DNA of 64,000 nt, taken from the NCBI GenBank assembly GCA_950295325.1, contig OX485805.1, positions 5,394,501-5,458,500 on the forward strand, written 5' to 3'. The position numbers and the translations under genes are program-made. The notes beneath the pieces were generated by a model. It did no database searches. It worked only from the letters and a program-made list of their open reading frames with translations, and was not told where the DNA came from. Numbering within the stretch: position 1 is the stretch's first letter; every line of letters starts with the position of its first letter. Of this stretch, positions 12,300 to 24,235 are shown one piece after another. This DNA is from Polytrichum commune (Eukaryota > Streptophyta > Polytrichopsida > Polytrichales > Polytrichaceae).

Positions 12300-14990
12300 A
12301 TATTGCTCACTTCACCTTCTACTTGCTCATTTTTACTATAAGAAACATTATTGTTTAAGGTCAACCTTAAGATTCCTTCCAAGAACCTAAAAACAAGATG
12401 GCTTGCATGGAATTAGGGTTTGGAGCAAGCGACTAAGGGTGAAAGGAATGGGATCCCCCATGCAACACTCTACCCAACATGAGGTAGTTGGGACATGTGA
12501 AGGGATTAGAATTACGTTTTTTCCAGCTAAGTGGGGGTTATGTAGACCTGGTAACATGACCTTCAAAGAAATCAAGAGGGGTTCGGATTTGTCAAATTGT
12601 GAGGAACTGGTTTATTGTTTTGTTTTTTGGGGCACGCACAACACCTTGACCCGACAAGATTTACCAGCTCTTCAATAATCTTGGAAGCAGACGAGTACTG
12701 CAGCGAAATGTTGTGAAGATATACAACGTCAAAGGGCTTTGTTGCCCATAAAGTTGCACTCTTGCCATTTTCGTACTTTAGATCAATGTTAAATAAACAG
12801 TAAATATTTGAACTCATGTTGAATTAGCCGTTGGGCAAATTTTGGATCACCCATGTGAAGACATTGAGCCAGAAATGGTCTATAACGACATTGATTCAAC
12901 ATTACATGCTGACCACTTGCATTTGTAATGGAAACCCTGACCAATGCGTAGTGCGGACTCTAGACGAATTTCGCACAAGCTGCGAGGAGCCAATATGGTA
13001 AATTTTAATGCTTTTGGAGTATTCAAACCTAGGACAGGTGCAAGCATCTAACAATGTGTATGCTTTCTTTGTAGTGTGCAGTGTCTTTGATACATTTCTT
13101 GCTTCAACAAATGACCAGATTTTGTGCCACCCAGGCTTCTTTCTCTTGTGTGGTGCTTTTCCACCCGTTTGTGGCTAAGCTATTCCTACACAGAAGGAAC
13201 ACCTGAAGGATCTGTATCAACGGCTTGGTGCGTAATTTCTCACTCATGCGATGCGGGTGGAAAATCGATTGCTTGCAATTATCTATTCCATTATCTAGGA
13301 GTACTTCGACAAAATTGTTTGTCTGCTTAACTGCTTTGATGATTTTTTGCTCTAGTAGACAGGACAGATGGATTATTAGGAAAAACCAAAATGCCTTTAT
13401 GTAGAGATTCCGAATTAAGGTTTTGTGTAGTTCGTGTGAACGTCAATAAGTTGATTGCCTCCTGTTTGGAGAAACTTTAGATCTTTTTGCATTTTGTGCT
13501 CTGCAAGAGTGCCAGTGGGTTGAGTTTAAAGTTGATCATGATGACGACTTGAGGGATAGTTCAAGAACTAATCGGGATTGAAGAGAAGGTGGTTATTGCA
13601 TCTTCTGAATAGTACATCACTTATATTCCATAGTATTAAAGTAGTTTGAAGTTTCAAAACTTTGCATCTCAAATTTGTGCCGCATCGGCATTTGAAGATC
13701 CCGAATTCCGCATTTGACATGGAAGCTTGTTGGCCTCGTAACTTGCACTTCATTGACAATCTTGATTGGAGTAGAGGCCAATACTATGCGTTGATTAGAA
13801 TTGGTACTCCTTAATGGCCATTTAAAATCAAGTAATTTACATATTTGTATGATGGTGGAAAAAAAAATGATCAAATTTCTTATTACAATGCACTGATAAA
13901 TTGAACAAGATCTTTGCTTTTCATATTTTTTGGAAAACTTATTTTGTGGCAATAATTCCAATTTTTATGAGCAGGAATGCAATATATGCAACTAAAAACC
14001 TTTTTAACTTGATCCTACATCTTTATTTGATGAATAGAGTGTTGTAATCTTCAAATTTTGAAGACATTCTAGGTAATTTTATACTTTCCATCTTCACTGC
14101 ATCCAAAGTCAATCTCCATTGAACTAAGCACAAGGATGACGATATTGGGTTGATAACCGGGAGAAAAATAGGAGTATAATTATCAGCTAAAATCATGAAT
14201 TTGTACATAGAGTTTTAATTTGGAAGAGGTTGCTTGAAGTTTTTAATAGGGAGATTGAATGGAGTGTTGCTTCCTAGCACTTGAGGACTTGCATTTGGGT
14301 GACCATCCATTTTTAGCAGCAAGTGGCTTATGAGTTCATTTGGAGGAGCCTATGGGTTATGTCGAGTTGATAACTTCGACTTATTTTTCATTGACTACAA
14401 ATATCATAAAGTAGAATTTTATTCTTGTATATAATCTAGAAATCAATTCTTATCTCGGGGGAGCATTGTGTAGTTATTCATGTTGTGCACTTACTCATTT
14501 TATGAATGAAGCAATGAAGTCTATGAAATATACTACACTTATGTAGTGTAAAGAGTATTGAATTTGTACTTCTAGGATCGCTATTAAATGTTATGTCATT
14601 AGGGATTGGGGAGTATTTTGGAATAGTATTGAATTTGAGCATGTTAGCCCCTATCTAAATACTCAAAAAATGCATGTGTATAGGAAACAAAAGGGGTGGT
14701 GTCTTTGTCATGTTTCATATGTTGCTAATAAGAGAGCATTTGGGGCTAAGATTAACTAGATTTATATGTTTGCATTTATTAGTGGCTACTTTCATGACAA
14801 TTTGTATGTACCTATGTCAATGTAAATTTGTAGTTGTGGAGATATAAAGTGGTTGTCGCTATGACTTTTTGTTACATGGATGTTTGCAGATGGAGTGACC
14901 ACTTTTATATGGTTGGAACCACGTTGATTACTATTTATTTGGACACTTGTTGGCGATCAAGACAATATGGTTTTCTAGGAAATATTTCAT
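12300..14990. other. Non-coding stretch upstream of the kinase-NLR gene
   Basis: No supported gene. Exon-like sequence at about 12840-13005 (frame containing TTCICNGNPDQCVVRTLDEF, then a GTAAAT donor) is not linked to anything. The last 300-400 bases, AT-rich with several upstream ATGs, are presumably the leader and promoter of the gene starting at 14992. Confidence 0.4.
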
Positions 14991-14991
14991 C

Positions 14992-16680
14992 ATGGCGAAG
15001 CTTTTGGAATTGTTTTTTAAGCAACTATCAAGGTTTTGGGATTTGATTGGAACTTGCTTTATGAAGTTTTGGACATATCAGCAAAGGGGAGCCATTGACA
15101 AATATGATGTTAGAGATTTATTGGAATGGCAGGAGGAAGAAATACATAGACTTGAAGGGATTTCAAATGGAAATGAAGTATTAAATAAGAAGCAATGTAA
15201 GCATGTTCTCACCAAGCTTAAAGAAGTCGAAGTATGTGTTCGTGAGATGATCACGTTGAGTAGTGAGATCCAAGAGTTCGGTGTTGCAATGGAGGAGCTA
15301 TGTTGCATTACACAAAAATTGGGAGTTGTGATGAGTGAATGCGGAAATCAAAATCGAAGTCGAGCAATTGCATTCCAAATAAATAACAAGGAGGCTTTTC
15401 GAGAACTTGTGTCCGATTTGAGGTGTTGTTGGGATGTGATACTTGAGATGCATTCAAGAAGCCGTCCACGGTCGCAACCTGTCATGTTTACCTTTGATCT
15501 AGACATGCCGACCTTGAAAGAAATTGAGGACGACGTAAAAATTCTTCAAGAAAGTCTCAACGATGGTAGCAAGTATGAATGGAGAGAACATTTATGGCAA
15601 AGATTGGGGGACTTGCAACTTGAGGGTGGAGAACTCGACAGTGTGAAGGTTCCAATTGTCATTGATTCATTGAAACCAAAACTTTTGAAAGAAATTGGGA
15701 AAGGAAATTATGGTGTTGTGTACGAATCAATGTGGTTGGGATTTAAATGTGCAACAAAGATTTTGCCAATTCCAGATGGAATCCAAAATGTCCGCAAAGA
15801 GGTTGGTATTTTGGCAGGCTTGAGCCATCCGAATCTCATCAAATTCATCTATTGTGGAGTTGGTGGGAGCATAGACGAGTTGTGTTCTTCAACTCTTGGG
15901 AATTCATCAAGTGTTGAATATTCAACACTTGAAGCTCCTTTTAAAAATTTGTATTTGGTGATGGAGTTCATGGACATGAGCTTGAGTGGCATGTTGGAGA
16001 AGCAGTCCAAACTGTTATCATATCTTCTTGCAATTGATATCATGCATCAAATTGCAAGTGGCATGTGTTATCTTCATGACATGCATGTTGCTCATCTTGA
16101 TTCGAAGCCGGACAATGTGCTCATGAGACCCAATTCCATCGAAGGAGGGAAATTGAATTCTAGGCGATATTTGGTCAAGTTGGCTGACTATGGTACTTCC
16201 AACATCGAGGTTCCAAGCAAAGTTCCCAAGGAACAAAAGTGCTATCGTGTTGGTACACCTAGATACATGGCACCGGAGATAATTGATCAAAAGCTTGAAC
16301 CTCATGCAAGTCTATTTCAAGCTGATGTATGGTCGTTTGCTATGACATGTTCAGAGATCTTGTCACAAACTGCTACATTTGAGGGCCTTTCTGTGATAAC
16401 CAAAGACATTTTGAAAAACATTAAGGAATTTGAGAGGCCGCAATTGCCAATGAATTGTGAAGAGCTTACGAGGTTGATCGAGGAATGTTGGGTGGAGGAT
16501 CCTTTACGAAGGCTGACATTTTCAAAAATTTGTGAAAAGTTGATTGATTTGAAGAAAATGTTTTTGAGAGGATCATATTCGGCAAGCCTACGTCCCAAGT
16601 TTGAAAAGGATGGAGCCTCGCTCCAAAAGAAGTCAAGAATTGAGAAGGCAAAGAAGGTCAAGGAGAATTATGTTATAGAG
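14992..16680 (+). CDS. Exon 1: N-terminal region plus protein kinase domain
   Basis: I chose the ATG at 14992 (ATCATGGCG context); the frame is open slightly further upstream but only from TTG. Residues 1-230 are helical with no known domain. The kinase follows: Gly-rich loop GKGNYG at about 236-241, beta-3 lysine in CATK at 256, catalytic loop HLDSKPDN at 368-375 (Asp370, Lys372 and Asn375 present, the usual Arg replaced by Leu), DYG at 399-401 in place of DFG, and APE at 427-429. The C-lobe ends in the typical CW..DPLRRLTF segment. An active kinase is plausible. The exon ends IE|GTACGT, a perfect donor. The open frame running on to 16734 is intron. Confidence 0.85.
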
Positions 16681-16811
16681 GTACGTACCATTTTGGTGTT
16701 TACTAGTCTAATTATAGCTTGTTATTTCTATTGATTTGGATTAAATGCCGGTCTTTGAGGGTGTGATTTTGAATGAGAATTATGTTCTTATTGCATGGGC
16801 TATTTATGTAG

Positions 16812-17885
16812 GTGAATGAGGCAACCATGCAAGTGAACAACATGGTGGTTGGTCTTGAACGAAACTGTACAAAAGTCAAGGATCGCCTCAAGAAAGTGAG
16901 GATTTTGGGTGTCATTGGCATGGGTGGAATTGGGAAAACTACATTGGCAAATGACATATTTCATGAATTGAAGTCCACATACAATGCATCATATTTTGCC
17001 AAAGACTTGAAGAATAGAAGTGATTCACTTGGAATTGTATGTGACATGTTAAAAGACTTTGGAGAAGATCCTGAAAGCTTGCCAACAAATTTGGTGGATG
17101 CACAAAACAAGTTGAAGCAATTCATGGTTGGTAAGAAGGTTCTCATAATATTGGACGACATAAGGGATGAAGATCAACTAGATGATCTTCTCCGTCCGGA
17201 TATTTTGAAGGACAACGCGGGCATCACATTGATTATGACAACCCGCCATTGGGACAAGATTAAACATCGTGTGGAGGAGAATGGCAAAATAGAGGCTCAG
17301 ACATTGGATGGAAATGCAGCAAAGGAGCTTTTTATCCTTCATTCATGTGGGTCCGGAGGTTCTTTACCAATTGGATTTTGTGATATAGGAGGAAGAATAG
17401 TGGAAGCTTGCAATGGCTTGCCTTTAAGCCTAGGAGTATTGGGTGCATTTTTGCGGGATAAATGGAGGTTGCGATGTTGGGAGCGAGCATTACGAAGAAT
17501 GAAAAGGGGAAGATGTTTGGGTGGTGACGAAGAATTTGAAGACACAAAGCTTTGGAGCACATTGAAGATAAGCTTTGATGGATTAGGAACGGATGGAAAA
17601 AATATGTTTTTGGACATAGCATACTTCTTTTGCAAGGATGTGTGGCCTAGAGGCATGTCAATAGATAGAGCCTTGCACGTGTGGACCGTGAATGATATCC
17701 ACGCAACACAATCCTTCAATATGTTGATAGAGCGGTCATTGGTAAATGTTGACGAATATGGACACATAGAAATGCACGACCAACTACGTGACATGGGATG
17801 AATGATTGTGGAAAAGGATGGAGAATACTTGGGCACTCGAGTTCGGAGTGTGGACTTGAGTTCTTCTACTCAATTCATAAAGGAG
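16812..17885 (+). pseudogene. Exon 2: NB-ARC domain with an in-frame TGA
   Basis: After the acceptor TATGTAG the frame continues in phase 0. Motifs in order: P-loop GMGGIGKTT (about residues 599-607 of the spliced protein), kinase-2 VLIILDDI (about 673-680), LIMTTRH, GLPL (about 765), FLDIAYFF and MHD (about 884). They resemble TIR-type NLRs more than coiled-coil ones. At 17799-17801 the frame meets TGA exactly where relatives have Arg in the phrase RDMGR-IV. After it the same frame continues sensibly (MIVEKDGEYLGTRVRS) to a phase-0 donor at 17886, so the stop looks like a single CGA-to-TGA change. Confidence 0.85.
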
Positions 17886-18145
17886 GTATGACATGTAATG
17901 AACGATAATTTTTTCATTGTTTGTTCCATGTTGTAAAGTCCATGCAAACAAAGTGTGTAATTCGATTTGGATTTTATTGGACCATTAGTTAAATGTTTAT
18001 GATGGTCAAGATGTTCATAAAGAATTTAGATTCTTGTGTAATTTTTGCAATGATTTGCTTTATTCTATCTTTTTGCACAATAATATATAATTTTATTGAT
18101 ATTCTAATTGTTTTTTTTATATAATTCTTACATTTTGCAAAGCAG

Positions 18146-20865
18146 GGCAACAAGAAAGTTGAAGGTATGTTGTACAAAATATCGCAATGCCATTTACAAG
18201 GTCAAAACAATTGTTTAGACATGGATCTAAGCAATCTTCGACTATTGGCAATTCATAATGATACCAACAGTGCATCAACCGACTTCCGACTATTCAAACA
18301 TCCTCATTTAAACAACCAACAAAATGTATGTCAATTGAAGGCCATTTTAATAGAGGGTTACTTTCCACAATTGCCTACGCAACTGTGGGAATTGCATTCT
18401 TTGAGAAGCTTTGATATAGAGGGACTCGGAAACCTCGAAGCATTGCATGAGGGACTTGGAAACTTGACTTCCTTGACACACTTGAATTTGTCACGATGTT
18501 CAAGCTTGACAAGATTACCCGAGGGACTTGAAAACCTCCCCTTTTTGACGGAGATTTATTTGTCCAAATGTTTTAGCTTGACAACATTACCCAGGGGACT
18601 TGCAAACCTTACTTCTTTGACGGAGATTAATTTGGAGGGATGTTCAAGCTTGACAACATTACCCGAGGGACTTGGAAACCTCACTTCTTTGACAAAAATT
18701 GATTTGTGGGGATTTTGGAGGTTGACAAGATTACCTGAGGGACTTGAAAACCTCACTTCCTTAACGGAGATTTATTTGCGTGGATGTTCAAGCTTGACAA
18801 CATTACCCAAGGGACTTGCAAACCTCACTTCTTTGACAAAGATTGATTTGTGGGAATGTTGGAGGTTGACAAGATTACCTGAGGGACTTGGAAACCTCAC
18901 TTCTTTGACGGAGATTGATTTGGAGGGATGTTCAAGCTTAAAAACATTACCCGACGGACTTGGAAACCTCACTTCTGTGACGAAGATGAATTTGGAGGGA
19001 TGTTCAAGCTTGATAACATTACCCAGGGGACTTGCAAACCTTACTTCTTTGACGAAGATTAATTTGGGGCGATGTTCAAGCTTGACAACATTACCCGAGG
19101 GACTTGGAAACCTCACTTCTTTGATGGAGATTGATTTGGGGGGATGTTCAAGCTTGACAACATTTCCCGAGGGACTTGGAAACCTCACTTCCTTGACGAA
19201 GATTTATTTGCGGGGATGTTCAAGCTTGACAACATTACCGGAGGGACTTGGAAACCTCACTTCTTTGACGGAGATTGATTTGGGGGGATGTTCAAGCTTA
19301 AAAACATTACCCGACGGACTTGGAAACCTCACTTCTTTGACTAAGATTAATTTGTGGGAATGTTCAACATTGACAAAATTACCCGAGGGACTTGGAAACC
19401 TCACTTCTTTGACAAAGATTGATTTGTGGGAATGTTCAAGCTTGACAAGATTACCCGAGGGACTTGGAAACCTCACTTCTTTGACGGAGATTGATTTGGG
19501 GGGATGTTCAAGCTTGACAACATTTCCCGAGGCCCTTCGAAACCTCACTTCCTTGACGAAGATTTATTTGCGGGGATGTTCAAGCTTGACAACATTACCC
19601 GAGGGACTTGGAAACCTCACTTCTTTGACGGAGATTGATTTGGGGGGATGTTCAAGCTTAAAAACATTACCCGACGGACTTGGAAACCTCACTTCTGTGA
19701 CGAAGATTAATTTGGGGGGATGTTCAAGCTTGACAACATTACCCGAAGGACTTGGAAACCTCACTTCCTTGACTAAGATTAATTTGTGGGGATGTTCAAG
19801 CTTGACAACATTACCCGAGGGACTTGGAAACCTCACTTCTTTGACGGAGATTGATTTGGGGGGATGTTCAAGCTTGACAACATTTCCCGAGGCACTTCGA
19901 AACCTCACTTCCTTGACGAAGATTGATTTGGGGGGATGTTCAAGCTTGACAACATTACCCGAGGGACTTGGAAACCTCACTTCTTTGACAAAGATTGATT
20001 TGTGGAGATGTTCAAGCTTGGCAACATTACCCGAGGGACTTACAAACCTCACTTCTTTGACATGGATTCATTTCGGGGAATGTTCAAGCTTGACAACATT
20101 ACCCGAGGGACTTGGAAACCTCACTTCTTTGACAAAGATTGATTTGTGGAGATGTTCAAGCTTGGCAACATTACCCGAGGGACTTGCAAACCTCACTTCC
20201 TTGACATGGATTCATTTGGGGGAATGTTCAAGCTTGACAACATTACCCGAGGGACTTGGAAACCTCACTTCCTTGATGAAGATTTATTTGCGGGGATGTT
20301 CAAGCTTGACAACATTACCCGAGGGACTTGGAAACCTCACTTCTTTGACGAAGATTAATTTGGGGGGATGTTCAAGCTTGACAACATTACCCGAGGGACT
20401 TGGAAACCTCACTTCCTTGACTAAGATTAATTTGTGGGAATGTTCAACATTGACAACATTACCCGAGGGACTCGGAAACCTCACTTCTTTGACGAAGATT
20501 AATTTGGGGCGATGTTCAAGCTTGACAACATTACCCGAGGGACTTGCAAACCTCAGTTCCTTGACTAAGATTGATTTGGGGGGATGTTCAAGCTTGACAA
20601 CATTACCCGAGGGACTTATAAACCTCACTTCTTTGACATGGATTCATTTCGGGGGATGTTCAAGCGTGACACATTACCAGAGGGACTCGGAAACCTCACT
20701 TCTTTGACGGAGACTGATTTGTTCAAATGTTCTAGCTCGACAACATTACCCGAGGGACTTGGAAACCTCACTTTTTTGAGGGAGTTTAATTTGATCGGAT
20801 GTGGAAGTTTGATAATATTTTCCAAGGAACTTGGAAACCTCATTTGGGGAAGTTTCAATTGTTGA
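18146..20865 (+). pseudogene. Exon 3: leucine-rich repeat array
   Basis: Begins after GCAAAGCAG in phase 0 with GNKKVEGMLYK, the usual junction of TNL-like NB-ARC and LRR. About 31 in-frame copies of a 24-residue LRR follow from about 18440, with consensus LTSLTEIDLGGCSSLTTLPE then GLGN. At about 20667 one base is missing relative to the repeat (GACACATT where other units have GACAACATT). The original frame then stops at 20705-20707, while the shifted frame keeps two more good repeats and stops at 20865. No internal stop lies before 20667, so most of the array is still coding-competent. Confidence 0.85.
18440..20700 (+). repeat. 72-bp tandem repeats coding LRRs, with 360-bp higher-order unit
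   Basis: The 24-codon LRR repeats almost exactly every 72 bp. A variant with TTT (Phe) in place of TTA, ACATTTCCCGAG, recurs at about 19160, 19520 and 19880, 360 bp apart (five repeats), with the following units also matching. A two-repeat block near 20000-20140 is duplicated 144 bp later. Because 72 is a multiple of 3, the opposite strand is also open for long stretches, which is not evidence of antisense genes. Confidence 0.9.
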
Positions 20866-20876
20866 ATTGATCAAGG

Positions 20877-21391
20877 TTGATAACCTTACCTGAGGGACTT
20901 GGAAACCTTAGTTCTTTGACGATGATTGGTTTGGGGGGATTTTCAAGCTTGACTTCATTACCCGAGGCATTTGGAAGCCTTTGTTCAATGATGAAGCTCA
21001 AATCGAAGGGACGGTCAAGCTTGACAACCGTATCCGATGGACTTGGAAACCTCACTTCTTTGAGGGAGGTTGAGTTGGGGGGGGGGGGGGGGGTTGTTTA
21101 AGGTTGGCAATATTATTGGGGGGACTTGGAAACCTCACTTCTTTGACGTAGCTTGATTTGTGTGATTGTTCGAGCGTGACAACGCTACCCGAGGAACTTG
21201 GAAATGACACTTATTTGGTGGAGTTTCAATGCAATGGATGTTCAAGCTTGACAAAATTAGCGAAAGGACTTGGAAACCTCAGTTCTTTGACAAAGATTGA
21301 TTTGGGGGGATGTACAAGCTTGGTAACATTACCCCAAGGACATATGTGTTTACTCTCTCTTGAAACTTGGATGGTAACAAATTCTATGTAG
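20877..21391 (+). pseudogene. Decayed C-terminal LRR repeats
   Basis: Further LRR units can be read in changing frames: 20877-21101 (ITLPEGLGNLSSLTMI), then 21158-21391 (SSVTTLPEELGN, then SSLTKLAKGLGN). They are separated by a stop and a frameshift at a 17-base G run (21077-21093). The repeats are more diverged from one another than in the main array, as expected for older end units. They show that the ancestral protein had about 40 LRRs. Confidence 0.75.
21077..21093 (+). repeat. Poly-G run of 17 in the decayed LRR end
   Basis: Seen directly. It shifts the reading frame of the LRR remnants and is a likely slippage or sequencing-error site. Confidence 0.9.
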
Positions 21392-22525
21392 ATTTCGAAC
21401 GCGTAGTTGCACCATAGGAATGCTCCTCCAAAAACTAACGTTGTCTCACATAGTTCCAATTTCGTGGAATGCAAAAGTGCGAATGATTCATACCCCATAT
21501 GCCAAAAGTTTGTAGGGTTTTTATGAGCACTTTGAATCTTCATGGGCACTTGGATGACTTGTTGATGAGCACAAGAATATTCACTTTGATAATGAATAAA
21601 ATATTTATTTGAGCTCTGAAAATTATGAGCCAAATGGCTTCGGGAATGAATAGAATTTGCAAATCATCTTGTAGTAATTGCATGTCGCATATCCTACAGG
21701 AAGTGGGTGTAGAGAGAAAAGTTTTCATCTTAGTTACATTCAATACCTTTGTGCTTTTATATAGGTTCTCTACAAAATTTTGTTGATTTAGGTATATGGA
21801 CGCAAATGCAACAAACTTCGTTCTTGAAAGATTCATGTGAGTGGAATAAAAGGGAAGTCATTGCTAGACATGAGCATCCTACTTGTGCGTTACTATGTGA
21901 AACGATTATGTCACTGAGCCAATGACGCAAGTTAAATATGTATTGCCTTACTTGATGTGTAGAGTTTCTTCATGGTGAGAGTATTTCGCATTTGCCACTA
22001 CCAAGTGAATTGTGTCTTGTGAGGTGACAATTTAGATAGATCAATTATTGACATGCATGATATACTATGTACTACTATCTACATGCAATGTCCACATATT
22101 TATCCAAAATTAGCTATATGAAACCAAATGCTATATGAACCTTGTTATTGGGAGGATTCATGTGAGTTCGATGGAAGGAACACTATATTCGGTAATTGGA
22201 GACTTTTTATTGATTATAAGACTATTTAAGGATGCATTTTTCAAAATTGGACCAAAAATGACAACCTAAAAATCCCATATGTATAATTTTGGATACTATT
22301 ATTAGACATAAAGGCATCAAAGTGAACAAAAATGTGAGGCATACATGAAAACAGTTGCGTATGAAATGAGAGATCGTTATGAATGGAAGGGAATATGCGG
22401 AGAATGATTGGAAGTTGAATGAATTCAATGGGATTGAAATACAATTATAATGGAAATACCATCAATGTCTTGAGTAACTTGGAATAGAATAGAAAGTAAG
22501 CATGAATATGTTCTACACCTAAGCG
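21392..22525. other. AT-rich region downstream of the NLR gene, no gene seen
   Basis: No supported coding region. It presumably contains the 3' end of the NLR transcription unit. Composition switches sharply to GC-rich at about 22.53 kb, where the next element begins. Confidence 0.5.
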
Positions 22526-22559
22526 CATTTAGGGAGTCCGTCCCACTAGTACGCTTCTA

Positions 22560-23650
22560 GTCCCACTAGTCTGACCCACTATTTTTTTTCGCGGCCTTGT
22601 CCTTGTTTTTGGCAGCCTCCATGGCTTTGAAAATCTCAGGCCCGCGGCTATAACCGTTTTTGTTGACGGACCCAGAATACGTGTCGTTCTTCTATATTTC
22701 CGGATGCGCTCCCGAATTGTACGAAGTGGTATTGTGAGTGGAATACGAGTGCGTTTGCGAGAGGGAATGTTTTGCGCTTCGGCGGAGGGCCAAACAACGA
22801 TCGGACTCGGATGATGCGGCCTTGAGGGCGTGCCTATCCAAGGAGGACGTGGAGGAGGGCCGGGCACCAAGCGAGCGGGTAGCCACCTGCGAAACAACGT
22901 CATAGGAAGATAAAAATAAGAATGAAGTGGGGAAAATAATGAGAGCGGTTTGGGGTGGGCGCTCGTAAAGATAACGGCACGCACACGCAAGACAAGGGAA
23001 GCAAAAGCGGGAAGGGGGTTTAAGAGGGCACCTTGGCTTTGGGGACGTCCAAGCAGGGGACGGTGGGCACGAGGGGGGCGTCGACGGGAGCATCCGGAGC
23101 CGATCGTACTATGGCAGTGTTGAATAACGAGTCGGAATCGAGGCGCGGGGGCCCGACCATGGCGGATCAGGTTGCGGGGGGAGGAAGGGAGTCTTCGGGG
23201 GAGGTGTGGCACGGGGGGCTTTCCATGCGGAGACGCCGGCTGGGCCCACGATGAGCGATGGCGTCGTCCCTCGGGGACGAGAGCTGTCCCAAACGAACGA
23301 GCGTCCGTTTCTCCTTGGAGAGGGGGGAGGGCGACGGGGCGTACGCGCGGGCGACAAGTGCCGGGGGCGGGCTGTTGACAACGCCGTCGTCGATGCCGAT
23401 GTCACGAGAGTAATCCACGGCCGAGGCCGCGTCGATCGCTGAGAACTGGTAGAGGGATGGCATTTGGAAGTCCGTCACGTCGCGGGAAGGGGAGCCACGG
23501 GCCGAGTCGGGACGGGAAGGGCCGTCGAGTACCGGGGTGCCACACATGGGGGAAGACTGGGAAGCCGCAACAACAACAACAAAAAGAGACATCCAAAAAC
23601 GGAGCAAGCATTAGATATGTGAAGCACATGATACCAAGCAAAGACATGGA
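22560..23650 (-). pseudogene. GC-rich proline/arginine-rich coding-like tail of the FCP1-like gene
   Basis: Several overlapping minus-strand frames are open because the DNA is GC-rich, so the true frame is uncertain. The 23607-23167 frame contains VTDFQMPSLYQFSAIDAAS and an acid/proline-rich stretch and is the best candidate for the region following the FCP1-like domain on the same strand. A degenerate copy of the dispersed palindrome sits at 23291-23310. Left edge of the mobile segment unknown; CCCACTAG occurs at about 22530 and 22560 but no matching inverted end was found. Confidence 0.35.
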
Positions 23651-23659
23651 GGCATTTCA

Positions 23660-24235
23660 AATCAATTTATTGAATTTGGCGAGCCTCATGATGCTCTTAT
23701 ATACATTATCGCGGGGGTTTAGTGCCACATTGCCGAAGGGATTGGACCTAACAAAAAACGGGATGCTACCGGCGTGGAGCACGAGCCTTCTAAGGTAGGG
23801 GGCTAGCCTATCGACCAAAAATGTGTCTTTCCTATCGCCGGTCCAAGTGTCCGGGAAGATGACGTTGCCCGGGGGGTTCAAGATGCTCTTGGTGGGGTTG
23901 TCGTCGATGAGCACGGTGTTCTCAAGAGTCGGCCACCACCCGTGGGGTGTCCCCTGCAGCCAGGAGACGCCTCGCCAAAGTCTGGACCGGAGGACCTTGA
24001 GGAACTGTTGTCCTCCGCCTCGACTGCCAAACTTGGGCACCGGTTGACCTTTCTCGTCGAGCAGCTCGTCGCATACCTCTTGGCCGAGGACGAGGCAAGG
24101 GCTCGGGAGATCATGGAACAAGAAGTCAACGATGGGCTCCGTGTTCTCCATGACCATGGAGTTTCACACAATGACGTGAGCGAACTCGACCACCTCGCGA
24201 AGGAAGTCCGCAAGCCGGGACGGGCACGGACAGCT
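23660..24235 (-). pseudogene. FCP1/NIF-like HAD domain, C-terminal part
   Basis: The minus strand encodes the second half of an FCP1-homology (NIF, HAD superfamily) domain: RPGL, then DFLREVVEFAHVIV, NSMVMENTEPIVDFLF, and motif NTVLIDDNPTKSILNPPG with both acidic residues of the LIDD motif present. Two defects are visible: a one-base shift between RPG and LADFLRE (about 24200), and a TGA at 24164-24166 where family members have Trp (IVW-S). The first half of the domain lies at 25859-26052, beyond an inserted LTR. In active members this fold removes phosphate from phosphoserine. Here it looks like an accessory part of a transposon gene, comparable to the one in element D. Confidence 0.65.

Larger units (their letters stand above)
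14992..21391 (+). pseudogene. Kinase-NB-ARC-LRR resistance-type gene (moss PNL-like), broken
   Basis: Three exons joined by two phase-0 introns (16681-16811 and 17886-18145) encode, in order, an N-terminal region, a protein kinase, an NB-ARC domain and a very long LRR array. This order is the PNL class of intracellular immune receptor reported from mosses. Such proteins are cytoplasmic; the LRR senses or restrains, the NB-ARC is the nucleotide switch, and the kinase replaces the TIR or coiled-coil signalling domain. A TGA at 17799-17801 interrupts the frame right after the MHD motif, and single-base frameshifts break the LRR end. If transcribed, the product would be about 892 residues of kinase plus NB-ARC with no LRR, assuming the TGA is real. 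Confidence 0.85.

Noticed and set aside
18440-20700. CRISPR-like regular repeats
   Set aside because: Period 72 bp with repeats touching each other, coding LRRs; no unique spacers, and the genome is eukaryotic.
18556-21055. Long minus-strand open frames opposite the LRR array
   Set aside because: They repeat a 24-residue phrase (VRFPSPSGNVVKLEHP) that is only the reverse reading of the 72-bp LRR repeat. Open by periodicity, not by selection.
22530-22575. CCCACTAG as the left end of a second CACTA element
   Set aside because: No matching inverted end or 3-bp duplication was found near 28.3-28.6 kb, so the border is left open.
22529-23442. Multiple overlapping long frames on both strands in GC-rich DNA
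   Set aside because: High GC lowers the stop frequency in all frames. Only the minus-strand reading linked to the FCP1-like domain has contextual support.
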